A stretch of DNA of 64,000 nt from Marsupella aquatica (taxonomy: Eukaryota; Marchantiophyta): the NCBI GenBank assembly GCA_973895155.1, contig OZ316894.1:2294001-2358000 (forward strand). The letters run 5' to 3'. The translations under genes were made by a program, and so were the position numbers. Below the pieces are notes generated by a model. It was given only the letters and a program-made list of their open reading frames with translations, did not search any database and was not told the origin of the DNA. Positions 13,360-25,441 of this stretch are shown one piece after another. Each line of letters starts with the position of its first letter. Within the stretch, counting starts at the first letter, position 1.

Positions 13360-13870
13360 TTAATCAAGAAAGGGTTTCCAATGAGCCTTTGATTGACAAA
13401 TTCTGTCAAATTCCAAATGAGTTTTTGAATTTCTTTGCCTTTCCAATGAGTGTGACAATAAGAAATTTTGATCACGAGTTCATAAATTCTTTTAGCTCTC
13501 CAATATTGAGTCCGACATTGACAACTTTCATGTCAAATTTTGTCACAGTACTAAAGAGATCATGAGGTTTTTAATCTCTCTAGCTTTCTAATGTATGACA
13601 TTTGGAGTTTTGTCAAGAATTAAAGAGATCATGAATATTAAAATTTCTCTAACTTTCCAATGAACCTAATATTGATAGATATTGTCAAGTACTAAGGAGA
13701 TGATGAGTTTCTAATTTACTCTAGCTTTCCAATGAGTGTGACATTGAGAGATTTTATCAAGACACTACTGAAGAGGTCATGAGTATCTAAATTTTGATCT
13801 TGAGCTTTCCAATGAATCAAACATTGACAGATTTCATCAAATACTAAACAAATTAATTATAATTTAGTTT
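13360..13870. repeat. Degenerate AT-rich tandem array, about 85-90-bp unit
   Basis: Five to six diverged copies contain the ordered blocks AGCTTTCCAATGAG, TGTGACATTGA, TTTTGTCAAG and AAAGAGATCATGAG. Copies differ by small indels. It resembles a decaying minisatellite; no open frame is conserved across copies. Confidence 0.75.
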
Positions 13871-14404
13871 TACAATGTGGAGCCAAAGGGGTTCTAACTA
13901 TGTACATTTCTGTAGATTGGTTTTGTCAAACTTACAAACAATTAAAAAAATAAAAACATTTTGATATAAAACACTGATATGTCATTGACAAACATCATAA
14001 TGATAACTTTATTTTATTAAATGACATCTCTTCCTTTGTATTCTGGTTTTTTAAGCTTAATACTTACGACATGGCGCTTCAAACTTACGTTGTTTTTTCC
14101 ACAAACATGAATGTGCGCTTTTGTTACTATCATATTTAGGATCTTTCCTATTTGTGGCTGGTTGTGTTGATGTGATGCAACCTCGTGGCAGGGAATTTGC
14201 CAAGTGCCTCTCATGGGGGTCCGTAATGAGTGCATAACTAAGTTAATACTGATAATTTTCCAGGGCAATAGTCATGGAAACAGCAAGGAGCTCCAGAAAT
14301 TGTTACACACCAATAACCTTTGTTTTGTGCCAAAGTATGATGAAAAGTGAGTACAAGAGCCTGGAGGGTAGATCTATTGTTGGCCTAGAAAAATGAACAT
14401 GGCT

Positions 14405-14624
14405 ACCGTCTTCCCCCAAACACAACGCCGAGGTGCTATATTTGAATAGTGGGCCGGGGGTTTTGCTAAATAATGTTGATCACATCTGGGCAGCTAAAAT
14501 CACGCAGAGGATTTGGGAAAAAGTGCAATCCACGTCATACACTCACACCATCCTCTATAGTGACAAACTGGTGGGACCTGCATGTGCAAGAACATTCCTT
14601 ACGTTAGCTGCCCAGATGTGATCA
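14405..14624. repeat. Fold-back element with perfect 21-bp inverted repeat
   Basis: Positions 14477-14497 and 14604-14624 are exact reverse complements (TGATCACATCTGGGCAGCTAA on the left arm), separated by about 106 bp. Immediately left, 14405-14460 matches the CTTCCCCCAAACACAACGCC end of the element at 37135-37501. No transposase frame is present. Target-site duplications are not obvious. The surrounding 14625-15650 holds no supported gene, although 14290-14340 matches, in inverted orientation, the repeat at 18735-18766. Confidence 0.8.
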
Positions 14625-15659
14625 AAGTTCCCAACATTTAGACAAGTGCACTTGGGCCCTTAAGAGTAGGAAACCTGTTCAAAAAGATCTGGATGTGAAC
14701 CGGGCTTCAGGAGAAAGCAAAGTAATTTTGCATAACATATAGAACTTTGATCACAAAAACCACTTAGAAACTATACACCAAACCATTAATGCTGGTGCCA
14801 GCTGCTCTATAAAGGGCTCAGGTAGTCACTATTCTTGGTCCTTAGGGCTGCTAGTCAAATTCCTTTTATGTGGTTTACTCCATAGCTCTCTACCTGCTTT
14901 TTCAGTTTATTGCCCAGTAGGGCTCTATTTTAGTTCTAGATCAGTGGCCCTTGGACTTTTTGACTCTTTGGCCTTCCAGAATTTTTCCTTTGCTTTTTTT
15001 CCCTATACCAGGTTTCTTGCCTATGGGATCTTGTTTTGGGTATTCTCTGATTTTTCCTTTGTCGTTCGCTTTGGGTCCTGTCTCCCGAAATGCCGCCTTT
15101 TCTGCTTTTGCAGTTTTCTATATATTAAATATATTTCAAACTGCCAAAATCAAGGCATGAGAATGTGCCCAAATGACCCCCTTTGGTTTGTTGCAGTTTT
15201 CTATATATGCCTTCATAAGGAGAATGTGGATATGCTGAGAATGTACGCATTTGGTTTTCCACTTTTTGTCTTAGACTAGCCATTTCTTTGAGAAATAAAG
15301 TAGACAGCTATAAGCTCAAACTTGAAAGTGAAGCTCCAATGGACCATGACGCTGGAAAAACTGTTCCCGCAGTTCAGCGCAACCCCCATAGACCGCTCTA
15401 AAAACTGTGAACCTTCTCAGACAACACACATTACACTCCTGTATTACAATGTATGACACTTTATTACACTGTATCGCACTGGTCTGGTTTCGGCCACTTT
15501 ACATATGGCTCTGCTGCATTACACAGAAATGGCATGTGGGTGTACAGGACTGTATTGATTGTGGACTGCGGCACATTGGAGGCAGAGCATGGAAGCTCGA
15601 TCCCCTCGTTGCGTCCCGAGTTCCAATTGAGTCCGTGTTCGGGATTGACTGTTGGCCCC

Positions 15660-15938
15660 ATTTTTGCCGTCCTTCTCGCCATCGACTCTCTCTCCCTCTT
15701 TCCCTCTTTCTCCTTTCAGAGCACGACCAAAATGAAGTTCCTTGAAGCTCCCGTCTCCACACATTAGCCCTCTCTTCTGTTCTCATCTCATCTCTCCACT
15801 TCTCTTCTCTTCTTTTCTCTCTTTCTGCGAGGTTCTCGCTTTTTTAACTGGAGTGCAACAGCTACTGTTGTTGGAGGATTGGAAGCAGAAGGCAGCTGCA
15901 AAGTGCAAACCCATTGCGAGCAGGACGGGAGACCAACC
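15660..15938 (+). promoter_or_regulatory. Pyrimidine-rich leader of the S1FA gene
   Basis: A strongly CT-rich stretch (about 15675-15835, mostly CTCT and TTTCTC runs) precedes the S1FA start. Such tracts are common around plant transcription start sites and in 5' untranslated regions. I see no clear TATA box at a sensible distance, so the start site cannot be placed. Confidence 0.45.
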
Positions 15939-17042
15939 ATGGCTGAGGAGTTCGCAGACGGCGAACCATTCACTGGACAGGTTAGTGCCTATGTCACCTG
16001 TCGAGTACAGTAGCCGTGATTGATACTGCCCGAAGGCTGGATGGAGTTTAGCTCGAGTTCGCTATCGTGCCGACGTCTTTCTGGACAGATTTCAGCTGCG
16101 ATCGGACGATCGTTTTTCCGTTCCGAGGGACGGTTTTCTCGAGATTTGGAGTCGCTTGTGCTATTGGAGACATTTCTTCCTGTGTTTAGTTGGTGACGAC
16201 TGAATCCAGTGCCGGTCATTGCTGCGGCATTGGAATGTCTTTATGCGGAATCCTGCCAACGGCAACTTTGCGCTTATTTGAAATTAGAAATAAGAATCGT
16301 TTTAACCTAAATTTTGTATTGTCCAATTTGGTTATGCACACTTAACTGATCTTCCGCTTCATGATGGAGGATTCTGTGGTTTCAACCTGGGATTGACAAT
16401 TGTTGTTCCCAAGCGTAGGTTGAGACGTTCCATTCTCAGGTTTCAATAGGGAAAGATTTTTCTAGTTAGGTTTCTAATTCTTGGAATGAAGTCTTTTGAC
16501 GGTGCAGCATACTAGACGTGCATGATAAATGTTTTTCCCTGGAAACTTAGGTTTTGCTCTTACTTATTGGTTTGATCCATTCCGTTGATTTTCATTCTAA
16601 GGAATATGAAAGATCTGCCTGGTTTTTCTGGATTTCGTGTCATTTACTAGTAAGGAGTCAGATGATTCCAGTTCCCTTATTTGTCTGCAAGTAGGTGACG
16701 TATTTGCCAAAGTTGTTTTAATGTTCATATTTTGTCTAAGCAGTTGTTCAACTCGTAAACGATCTGGTTGCCAAAGCAATTGTGTAAATTGGTTTCTGAT
16801 GTGTCCTTAGTATGTATCATATGTAGGGTATATTCTCCGCCAAGGTTGAGCAGCAGGGATTCAACCCAGCGTTGATAGTATTAATGGTGGTACTCGGGAC
16901 AGTGCTACTATTTGTGATTGGAAATTATGCTTTGTTCACGTATGCAAACAAGACCAATCCGCCAAGGAAGAAGAAGCCAGTGTCCAAGAAAAAGTTGAAG
17001 CGAGAGAGACTGAAAGCAGGTGTTGCTCCTGCTGGTGACTAG
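15939..17042 (+). CDS. S1FA: S1FA-like small DNA-binding/membrane protein
   Basis: Exons 15939..15980 and 16827..17042 give 85 residues; the intron has donor CAG|GTTAGT and acceptor ATGTAG|GG. The start has a good context (ACCATGGC). The protein begins [11 protein letters not shown]. It then has a hydrophobic span, [20 protein letters not shown], near residues 26-45, then [10 protein letters not shown], and a very basic tail including [20 protein letters not shown]. This order and length match plant S1FA proteins. The family was named for binding the S1 element of a plastid ribosomal-protein promoter in spinach; the basic tail would serve as DNA-binding and nuclear signal. The well-formed transmembrane-like helix makes membrane residence equally plausible. 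Family assignment is secure, function less so. Confidence 0.93.
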
Positions 17043-18735
17043 GATTCTTACTTCTTTAATCCATTTCCTTACTGGGTGGATGGTTGGTATGACTATTGTT
17101 CGACGTGGAATTCAGCAATTTTCTAGGGAAACAAGCTGGCAGTTGAGAGAATTTTTTCAGATATTTTGCAGCTTTAGTAAGAGCTTGGTGCTTCCTTCCC
17201 CAACGACAGTTAACGTTACCTCCGTGTATATGACAAGTTGGGTCCTCGGTATGAATGAGCAACAGCAGTGTCTTCTATGTGCAGCCGAATTGGTTGGCTA
17301 CCAAGATGAATTCCAGATGATTTCTGTTTTGAGACAAGTTAGACTGCATGTAGTTTTGTTGTTGTGATGTGGGTACGACTGGTTGAGTTTCCCTCGGTGA
17401 AGATTTTGGGAGTTCGGTTCCTTTCCACAGTTGTCGAGCTTCTTAGTTTTCCAGTTAAATGAGCCCTATTTCTCGGGGTGGACTCCTTCACATTGTAGTT
17501 TAGTGATGGTGAACAGAAAACGCGTCGACAAAAGGAACCCAGCGTCAGGACTTCAAATGTGATGTCGTAAGTTCACATTGTTGCGTACGGATTAGGGGTC
17601 TATTGCCCTGCTTGCACCTTGTCTAACCCCCTGGAGTACAGGTTTCGCACAGCGACAGTTTCTGCTGTTCTGCCAGTTGCTCATTCCTCTTTAGTGTTTT
17701 CGATGATCGGAACTCCTACAAGCAACAGAGGCTACAGTCTCTGACGCATGACAGGCTCAGGAGAAGTCGATTGCATCAGCAGATATTACATCGCAATCAC
17801 TGAATAAATTAAAGATATTGGTAGGTCAAATGCATTGGTACTCCATCAAGTGACCAAAGTTGTAGATTGTAAGTATAAAAAGTGATTTACTGCTATCCTC
17901 AGATCCCAACACCAAATTTCCATCATAAGGTGAAAAGATGGTCTTGAACTTTCTGCAGATTTGATGAAATGACCAATTGAATTATGGTCTGCTCCACCTG
18001 CACTTAGAGATGGATTCCAATACTAGAGTGCACGTAGCATCATCTTTATGTTGTAGACCTGATGCCAGGAATTTTCCGCCTTAGGGTTGAGTGGAAGAGA
18101 TCATGGAAAAATGAAACCAGCTCGATCTTTTCGCGCTGGCTTAATTCATCAAGAAATACGTCACTCTCCAGGCTCCGATCAACAATTAATTACCACATAG
18201 AAGATGCAAAATGACCCGGGACAAGAGTTTGTGATATGTGCTTCAGAAGAGACTTCGTTCGACTGATCCAAAAAGTATCAGAGCCAATGCTTAGACGTTG
18301 CTCTCAAACTGACTATTCCTGATTTAGGACTTGGAACAACTAGTAGCTCCTCCGATGGTAGAAAGCTTTGCCCTCACATCCGGCGTCCTAAGGGATTAGG
18401 GTCCTAATTTGAGGCTGGATGTGGGTGATTATTTTTTCGAGGGAGCTCAGAAGGACCGTGCAGAGTGAATCTGGTATGCTGATTGAGTCAACCATGGCAA
18501 ATCGGTGGATTTCATGTCTGTAGAAAGACTGAAAGAATAGCATTTTGAAATGAATCAAAAGGCAGAACCAGAGCCAGGGTAAATAGGGATATTTAGTGAA
18601 CCCCATGGGTGGTGTCCTTGCCTGTACCATCCTGAGTTGTGGTCTAGCCAAAATGCACCTCGAATGAGTACCCAACGTCCTTAGCTGAAATATGTAGTTT
18701 AGAACACACAATGGACCAACTCAAATGATAGGGAA

Positions 18736-19132
18736 CAAAGGTTACCGGTGTGTACTGATTTCTGGAAGTCTCTGTTATATCCATAATCTCATGCCTGGAA
18801 AAAAGGTTACTGGTGTGTAATGATGATTTTTGGAGGTTTCTTTTATATCCATAATCTGATGCCTGGAAAAAAGGTTCTAGACTCTATTTACATACCATAA
18901 GGACAGCTCGTTCCCACATTGCCCAGAAAAGCTTCTTAGCTATTGCCAATCAACTTTTCTTCACTTTTTGGTCACAAGATTATGACCTAGTTTCCAGACT
19001 CTATTTACATGCTATAAGGATGGTCTGGGGCGGGTTCTACATTGAACCTAGTTCCCAAATTGCCCAGAAAAGCTTGCTAGCTATTGCGAATCAACTTTTC
19101 TTCACGTTTTGGTCACAAGATTACAACCTAGT
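18736..19132. repeat. Two consecutive direct-repeat blocks
   Basis: First block: a 65-68-bp unit starting with AAAGGTTACCGGTGTG recurs near 18737, 18802 and partly 18870. Second block: a ~115-bp unit (GACTCTATTTACAT ... CACAAGATTA) occurs at about 18877-18992 and 18993-19132. The start of the first block has an inverted match at 14291-14323. The remaining 17043-18735 (S1FA 3' region) and 19500-20470 hold no supported gene. Confidence 0.8.
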
Positions 19133-19324
19133 AACCCTGTGCCCAAACCGTCATTATACTATTCATAACATTGGAGGTCAAAGACTGGTAAACAAGCTTG
19201 TGCCAAAAGAAGTTTGACCTGAAAAACTATACATCAAACATTGCAACACCCTATCCCACCAAAAAGGAGTTATGTTCTATTGTCCGTTTTAACAAAAGAG
19301 GAAAAAAAATACTAGTCCTTCTTC

Positions 19325-19495
19325 GGGCGCCCAACAAAAGGGGGAGGCCCGGAGGGGCAAGAACCAAGAAGAAAGGGGTAGGGGATACCCATGGACGGGG
19401 AAAACGGGGAGGGGGAAGCTTGATCCTGGCCCCTGTCCTGGCCCCCCGTCCTGGCCCCTTCCCTCCCACTCATGGATGGGAAAAGGAGGAGGAGC
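19325..19495. other. G-rich/C-rich tract with G-quadruplex potential on both strands
   Basis: The plus strand has repeated G runs (GGGGGAGG, GGAGGGG, GGGG, GGGG, GGGGAGGGGG) between about 19338 and 19420. It then turns C-rich (CCTGGCCCC repeated three times) to about 19475, so the minus strand carries the G runs there. Such tracts can form four-stranded structures. Overlapping open frames on both strands are low-complexity artefacts. Confidence 0.6.
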
Positions 19496-20476
19496 AAGGA
19501 TGAGGAGGACACAAATCTTCCTTGATTCTCTGTGCTTGCCCCTCCCATTTCCCATGCAGATACTCCCTTTTTCTCCTCCCATGTGAGAATGGTAGTTTTC
19601 TACTGAAATGAATGAAGACTTTGATCACCCTGTGTATTATCTTCACTTTTCAATGTTAACTATGTTTTTTTTCACTTTGTACATTGTAATCTCTTGCATG
19701 CAAATTATTTTTTACTGAACCACATCTTTTGCACTGATACAACTTTTACATAATTTCCATGTATGTAAAGAGAATTAGCATGTCTTTTACATAATGAAAC
19801 CCTAACACAACCTGTATTGTAGAACGACCGCTTTTATGCAACTTCTTTTACATAATGACCGACATCTTTTCTCAGCAGTCCACCTTAAATCCTTAATTGT
19901 GTCCCTTCATTGCCACAGTAGTTCCTTTGGATTTTCCAATTTGTTCCCTGCCACCATGGCATGACTCAGACATTTCTTATAAGTTGGGCTTTCTGGATCA
20001 AATAAATTATTTGCCAAATACAGGTCCTAAAACACATGCTGGGATTAATCACATTGTAGTTGAATGCCATGCAACTATAGTCGGAGTTAAATGGATGTAC
20101 ATTCACCGAGTGACAAGCTAGCTACTTGATAGATACTGAGGCAGCTTGATGCTATGCAGCAATAAGAATGGGTTTGACAAGCTTGATAGAGCAGTGGCAG
20201 TCATGTACTATTGCAGCCAGAGTGCCACGGTCACACTCTAAGTAAACTCTTTACCAACAATAACTTAGCTGCACTACAGTGCTATTGCCTTAGTTTCTTT
20301 TTACTCTTTCTCAATCACAAGCTTGTAGCAAGTCATCTGTCTTTTGGTATATTTTCAACTACCTGAGTAATTATAGTATTGCTTCAGTTTCTTGTTACAC
20401 TTGCTCTATCACAAGCTTGTCTAAAGTCCTCTGTCTTTTAGTACATCTTCAATGCTGCCTCTTTTCATTAAAACAC

Positions 20477-21005
20477 CACTAGCCATGACAAAGCCTGGAT
20501 CCACCAGGTTTCACAATTAATAGTACACTTTTTCCTGAAATTGTGGAGCAGAGTGGCACCCTAGAGGCGAGGAATGTGAAAAAGAGATAAGTCTTGGACC
20601 CTTGCCCTTATATATGTCTGGTTTAACAGCTAGAGGAAAGGAACATGAAAAAGGAAGGGAGAGTGGCACTGTCAATGAGAGTATTGTGAAAAAGAGAGAA
20701 GTCTTGGACCCTTCCCCTTATATATGGCTTCTTTAACAACTAGAGGAAAGGAATGTCAAAAAGGGAGAAGTCTTGGACCCTTCCCCTGATATGTGGCCAG
20801 TGGCAGTTTAAAGCGCCACTGTCCATGACAAAACCTGGATCCACCTGTTTCACCATTTTTAGACTTTATTTCCTGAAATTGTGGAGCAAAGTGTTCCTCT
20901 TCCACCAGGTTTCACCATTTTTAGACTTTATTTCCCAAAATTGTGGAACAAAGTCTTCCTAGAGGAGAAAAATGTGAAAAAGGGTTTATCTGCCCATATA
21001 AAAAG
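20477..21005. mobile_element. Two adjacent CACTAGCCAT-ended small elements
   Basis: One copy starts CACTAGCCATGACAAA at 20477 and ends near 20803 (TGGCCAGTG). A second starts near 20816 (CACTGTCCATGACAAA) and ends near 21005 at a CCCATATAAAAAG box. Both share TGGATCCACC, a TTTCACCATTTTTAGAC-like block, CTGAAATTGTGGAGCA and AAGTCTTGGACCCTTCCC. On the minus strand each has a TATA-like GCCATATATAAGGGG just inside one end. Further copies lie at 35267-35416 (opposite orientation) and 37514-37646. There is no coding capacity, so they look non-autonomous. The first copy contains internal triplication of its TATA-side segment. Confidence 0.65.
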
Positions 21006-22570
21006 CTCCATGTAGTAGAGAAGACATGGTAATGTGGCATATCCATGAACCTGTGCCTTCCGTGGGCTGCTCTCTCTGCTGCTTGCTCTTCTCGGCAATC
21101 TCCAGCCTTTGAGCTAGGGTCAGAGACTGCATTGCGTATGGCGGATCAACGTGATGGTTTTGCACCAGATCAGCTGCGAAGGCCCTCCCAAGATTACTCA
21201 TTGCAATCGATTATTCCAGTGGCCGAGAACATCTCTTACCGGCGAGTGTAAGTCCTCCCCTGCATCTTCCAAGTGGAAGAAGTTCGCATTGGCGTCCTCT
21301 GTCCCTTCCAGTAGCGGAATGTCGTGCAGCTCCATAAGCACTTGTCGTCCTTTCTAAGAAAACCACCGAACTTAAACCCTGCTCAACAACCCCGTTGCCA
21401 AATCCTTGCGGCCACGAATTCTAACAAATAGTCTCTGGGCAGTGAGGGCTGCTCTATGCATATCACCTTGAAAAGTCTTATTCTCGTAATTTCTTTACTC
21501 CTTCAAAGGCAAATCTATCAAATATCCGCACGCCAGTTTAGAAAAAGTTCATGCCATCAGTAATCTGTGACAACTTTTAAGGCAACATCAAGCGAGAAGT
21601 TTCGTTGGCTGACGCGGCAACTGCCTCCCCAGATCTTTGAGTAGATCTGCCATTCACAACCCAGTGAATTAGAACAAAAATTAAATCCTGTAATACCGTT
21701 TTTCTTCCAAGCAGATCAAGTAATCTCAAACCTGATGACTTCTTTCTCTGAGAATTAACAGCAAACTCTAGTATTACAAGTACGGTAGTTCTGTGCAAGA
21801 GTGAAGTAAAGGATATGTTGACCCCACGATAATTGATATCAGGTATGAAAGGTTAGTGTGTGACTAATCAAAATACTTCTTTTATACACCCGTTAAGGTA
21901 CAAATAGATCTAGAGTCCACATCTCCAAGCACAAAAAATATGTCACCGGTTTTAAACTACTATCGCAAGACAACTAAATAAATCTTTGAAACACAAGCTA
22001 CTGTACTGAAAACACCTGGGAGGTAACACACCTTGTAGTCTTCATTTATTTAGTTGTATAGTGGTTTTTCTTCTTCAAATTGCCACGATCAGCTCCAGAA
22101 TAGCATTCAGCTAGAAGAACATGGATGGGCTGAGGTTTTGCCTGTACAATGTGCAAGATGCGATAAGATTTCTCTATTTCTCAAGAGTAAAATAATACAT
22201 CGTGCTTATTTTCCTTTTTGAGTCTGACTAGAAACATTCCATCCGCGGTTTCTTCAACAAGCTTAGGCGGCCCTGCCATTGAAAGACCGTCAAAATAAAT
22301 TCCTCAACTCCAATACACGCATCTCAGGATGGAAATGTTAATGTCCATGGAAATCATAATGCTGAAGACCACTATTAATGAACTTATGACGTTGCGTCCT
22401 GTTCTTGTATCCACATGTTGCATGGCTCAATAAGCTCACCTTGCCCTTCATAGGCAGAGGTGATTGCTTGCTCCTCGTAGCTCACATTCGGTCTCTCTCT
22501 TGTTGCACTGATTTGCAATTTTCGTTGTGAGTGCATTTCCCTTGAAAAATGAAGGACTAATAGAAGTTGC
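21006..22570. other. Space downstream of the kinase gene, no gene seen
   Basis: Only short open frames without family resemblance occur here. The part nearest 22570 is probably 3' untranslated sequence of the kinase gene. I see no RNA gene. Confidence 0.45.
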
Positions 22571-25441
22571 TCACTCTCCTTCTCCACATTCGCAATGGCA
22601 AATAAGTCCCCTCAAGCACTCCAGACAGTCCACCTGAGAATTCGCTTTGAATCTGTTTGTACCAGTGTTTTCCTGGACATTAATTTTTTGTGGAAATCTT
22701 CCTTGAACGTCATAGATCTCAGACGAGAAGAATTGGTCATCTAAATTGGATGCATCAGTATCAGAGCTATTCTCCGAGAGCATTTCACATCTTGTAAGAA
22801 CCTCATTTCCACTGCGTCTGGCAGTGAGTGCTTGAGCTTCTAGTTTCAACTGTAGTTGTTCAACACAAATGGTGACCTCGTCAAGGGAAGGTCTTTGAAG
22901 TGGGTCACGGACAAGTATGAATTTTAGTAAATCCACCACTGGCCCGTAGTTGTCAAGTTTTGCGGCTTTCTCTTTTGAGATCAGCTCCTGTAAAAATATG
23001 GGCAATCAACATGAGCTCTGACTTCAGCTTGGCTTTGAAGAGGTTTTTGAGGCATTTTGTTCGTTGAGAAAGTTCAGTTCTTTACAAACAAAATACAGAT
23101 AAGTCACAGAACTAAAACAAACAAAAAACAAAAACTACAGTAGAGTATGCATTACAGTTCAGCAATTATCATTAAAATACATGCATTACCTGGACCTTAA
23201 AGCTATCTACATGGGCGAGGAACGGAACGCGGCGAGTCTATCAAGAAACAGATATATACAAAATGTACTATTAAGGGAATAGGAAAAGCAAACCTCAGAT
23301 GGTAATGTCACCCGCATAAAGAATTGAAGCCAGTCTTCGTCATAGAAAAGGTACTCCCCGGTTAATAGCTCATAGAGCAAGCAGCCTAGGCTCCAAACAT
23401 CGACTGCTTTTCCAACACCTTCATCTGTGGTCCTCAAATTGAAATCCGAATCCCTTTGAGATTGACTACTCAATAACTTAAGCATCTCTGGGCTCTTTAC
23501 ATATTCTGTTCCCCTGTTCCGCACCGTACATTCTCCTCCTAGATGACTTGATGCCTGTTCCCTCGTGACCAAAGCTTTCAGAAGAATGTGAGTCGCCTGC
23601 TTAATGACATTACATAAAAGCAAGAACTACAAAAAGAGAATTGTCAATTTCTCCTGCTCTTTGGCGCATTTGGTGCTTGTGTCGTTCGTTCCTTGGCCTA
23701 TTTGTGGATCTATGGAGTTTCAAATGTATTCATTGAGTCTGCATTTAAGGCATCAATATCAATTGTGTCTGCTGCCATGGGGGGAATCACAGGCATTAAA
23801 TTTAGAAATCAGAGTTCTGGCAATGAGGACTAACCTTGCTTTGCCCAAAGTCAGCGATGCAGATACGGAATGGCAAAGGTTTTGATGCATCTGCGGGTGG
23901 CCATTTGGGGCTCCAGAACTCTGACTCCAAGCCGGAAGAGTCTAGAGGCTCTAGAAGAATGTTATCACACTTGAGATCATAGTGCACAATATTTTCAATT
24001 TCCAATTTCTTGACCTGGAAATAACCATAGAAAGCTCTTGTAGTGAAAATTTCCCATGCACCATACTTTTGAAGGTCACCTACTCTTTAATCAGACATTG
24101 GGTTTTCAAGGTTGGGACATCACTTTTGCCTTGTGCCCTGTTGAGGTTATAGTGAAAGAGATAATATCAAGAACCCTCGTGCAAAAGCTTGAGTTCAGTA
24201 AGACATGTATATTTTACAGACACTGGTTGAAGCCTCACCGCTTGAAGTATAGCAGAATACACCTCCAAATAGAGTGGTAGTTTCTTTAGAGCAAACTTTG
24301 AAGCTGCTCCAGCTCTTTGGATCTCAGTTGGTGAAAATTTCTCGTCGCTAGAATTTGCTCTATGTCCTTGTCTCCATGTATACAGACTACATTTGTAGTG
24401 TTTCAGAACCAGAATGAAACTCTCTGTGTCCACGCCATAGTCCAATATTTGGCATATTGCAGGCTCGCCCAAAAATTTCTCCAAAATCTCCACCTCGGAA
24501 TAGACATCAAAAAATTTACAAGGATCGAAGGGTCCTTTAGGAACATCTACAATCTTTAGCACAACAAGCTCGTCTGTCACGCCCTCCGGTTTGGAAGAGT
24601 TTTGCTTTACCTTTGCTGTGTAAACCTGAACAGAAAACTCAGCATATTTAAAGAAAATTTCAGGACGTAAACCTTCAACGCTATGAGAAATGATTGAAGA
24701 ACACTATGCAATTATTGGTCTACTCCAAAGATGCATAAAAAGACCACAAAGCACTTGCCTGGGCTTTTCTAGAGGAACTTCCCAAAAAATGCAGCCTTGC
24801 TAGATGAGTTGCTAGACCGACCTCTTGACCAAAAAGCGCACATCAGTAATGTTAGAATACTTTGCTAATATCGGAGACAAGGAAGATCCAGATGGAGCTT
24901 CAAACTAGACCCCAAATTGGTTTTTAGTGCATTCGAGGCAACACCTGAGATGCTGCACCGCGCGCAATATGAACTCTGTTTGTGTAGATCTTGGGATTAA
25001 ACAATGCCCTCCAGGTAAGCTTCAAGATTCGGAATGCCCCAGGTTTGAAGTCCTTCATCCTCTTACTCAGGCTTGGCAACAAGTAAACATTTGCAACATG
25101 ATTCAAATCTGGTGGGTTTGATCAAGTTCAGGAAAACAGCTCTCGAAATCATTGTCATATATTTTAAAGATACCCATATGAATATCGCCACTTTCGTTAA
25201 TCTATTCATTCAATAAAATTGGTTAAGCTATCCTTGTGGAAAGCCATAGACAATTTCCAAATCTCCCAGAGATCCAACCCGAGCCTTATGCAGCTGATGC
25301 GTTGTTAAATGATTGGTAGGATACGGTAGGATAGAAAGAATGGAGCATTCAACTTGCGATTCTCCATCGGATACCTGTCACTGTAAGACGTCTCCAATGT
25401 TCCTCTGCAGTTGAAAGAGAGAGAGTTCCTTCAACATTTGG
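22571..25441 (-). CDS. Protein kinase, multi-exon; possibly C-terminal part of a larger gene
   Basis: Supported exons, all joining in frame: 25441..25375 (5' limit uncertain), 25108..24945, 24821..24759, 24625..24239, 24014..23835, 23596..23294, 22987..22571. They encode about 526 residues. N-terminal ~75 residues are leucine-rich (NHVANVYLLPSLSKRM). The kinase domain follows: glycine-rich-like LGSSSRKAQVYTAKV, VAIK-type lysine in VVLKIVD, catalytic HYDLKCDN, ADFGQSK, RNRGTEYVKSPEM, DVWSLGCLLYELLTG and RDPLQRPS. Catalytic Asp and DFG are present, so it is probably active. The residue before the catalytic Asp is Tyr, not Arg, making it a non-RD kinase. About 70 residues follow, ending in a Cys-rich tail. 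The exon ending at 24759 uses a GC donor (CAG|GCAAGT). No convincing start codon is visible in the first supported exon, which suggests more upstream exons or fusion with the gene at 25653-32090. Substrate unknown; subfamily not recognised. Confidence 0.82.

Noticed and set aside
15499-15786. Minus-strand frames over the S1FA leader
   Set aside because: They are the complement of a CT-rich leader giving Arg/Glu-rich low complexity.
19198-19582. Overlapping open frames in the G/C tract
   Set aside because: They are low-complexity Gly/Pro/Arg frames on both strands, explained by base composition.
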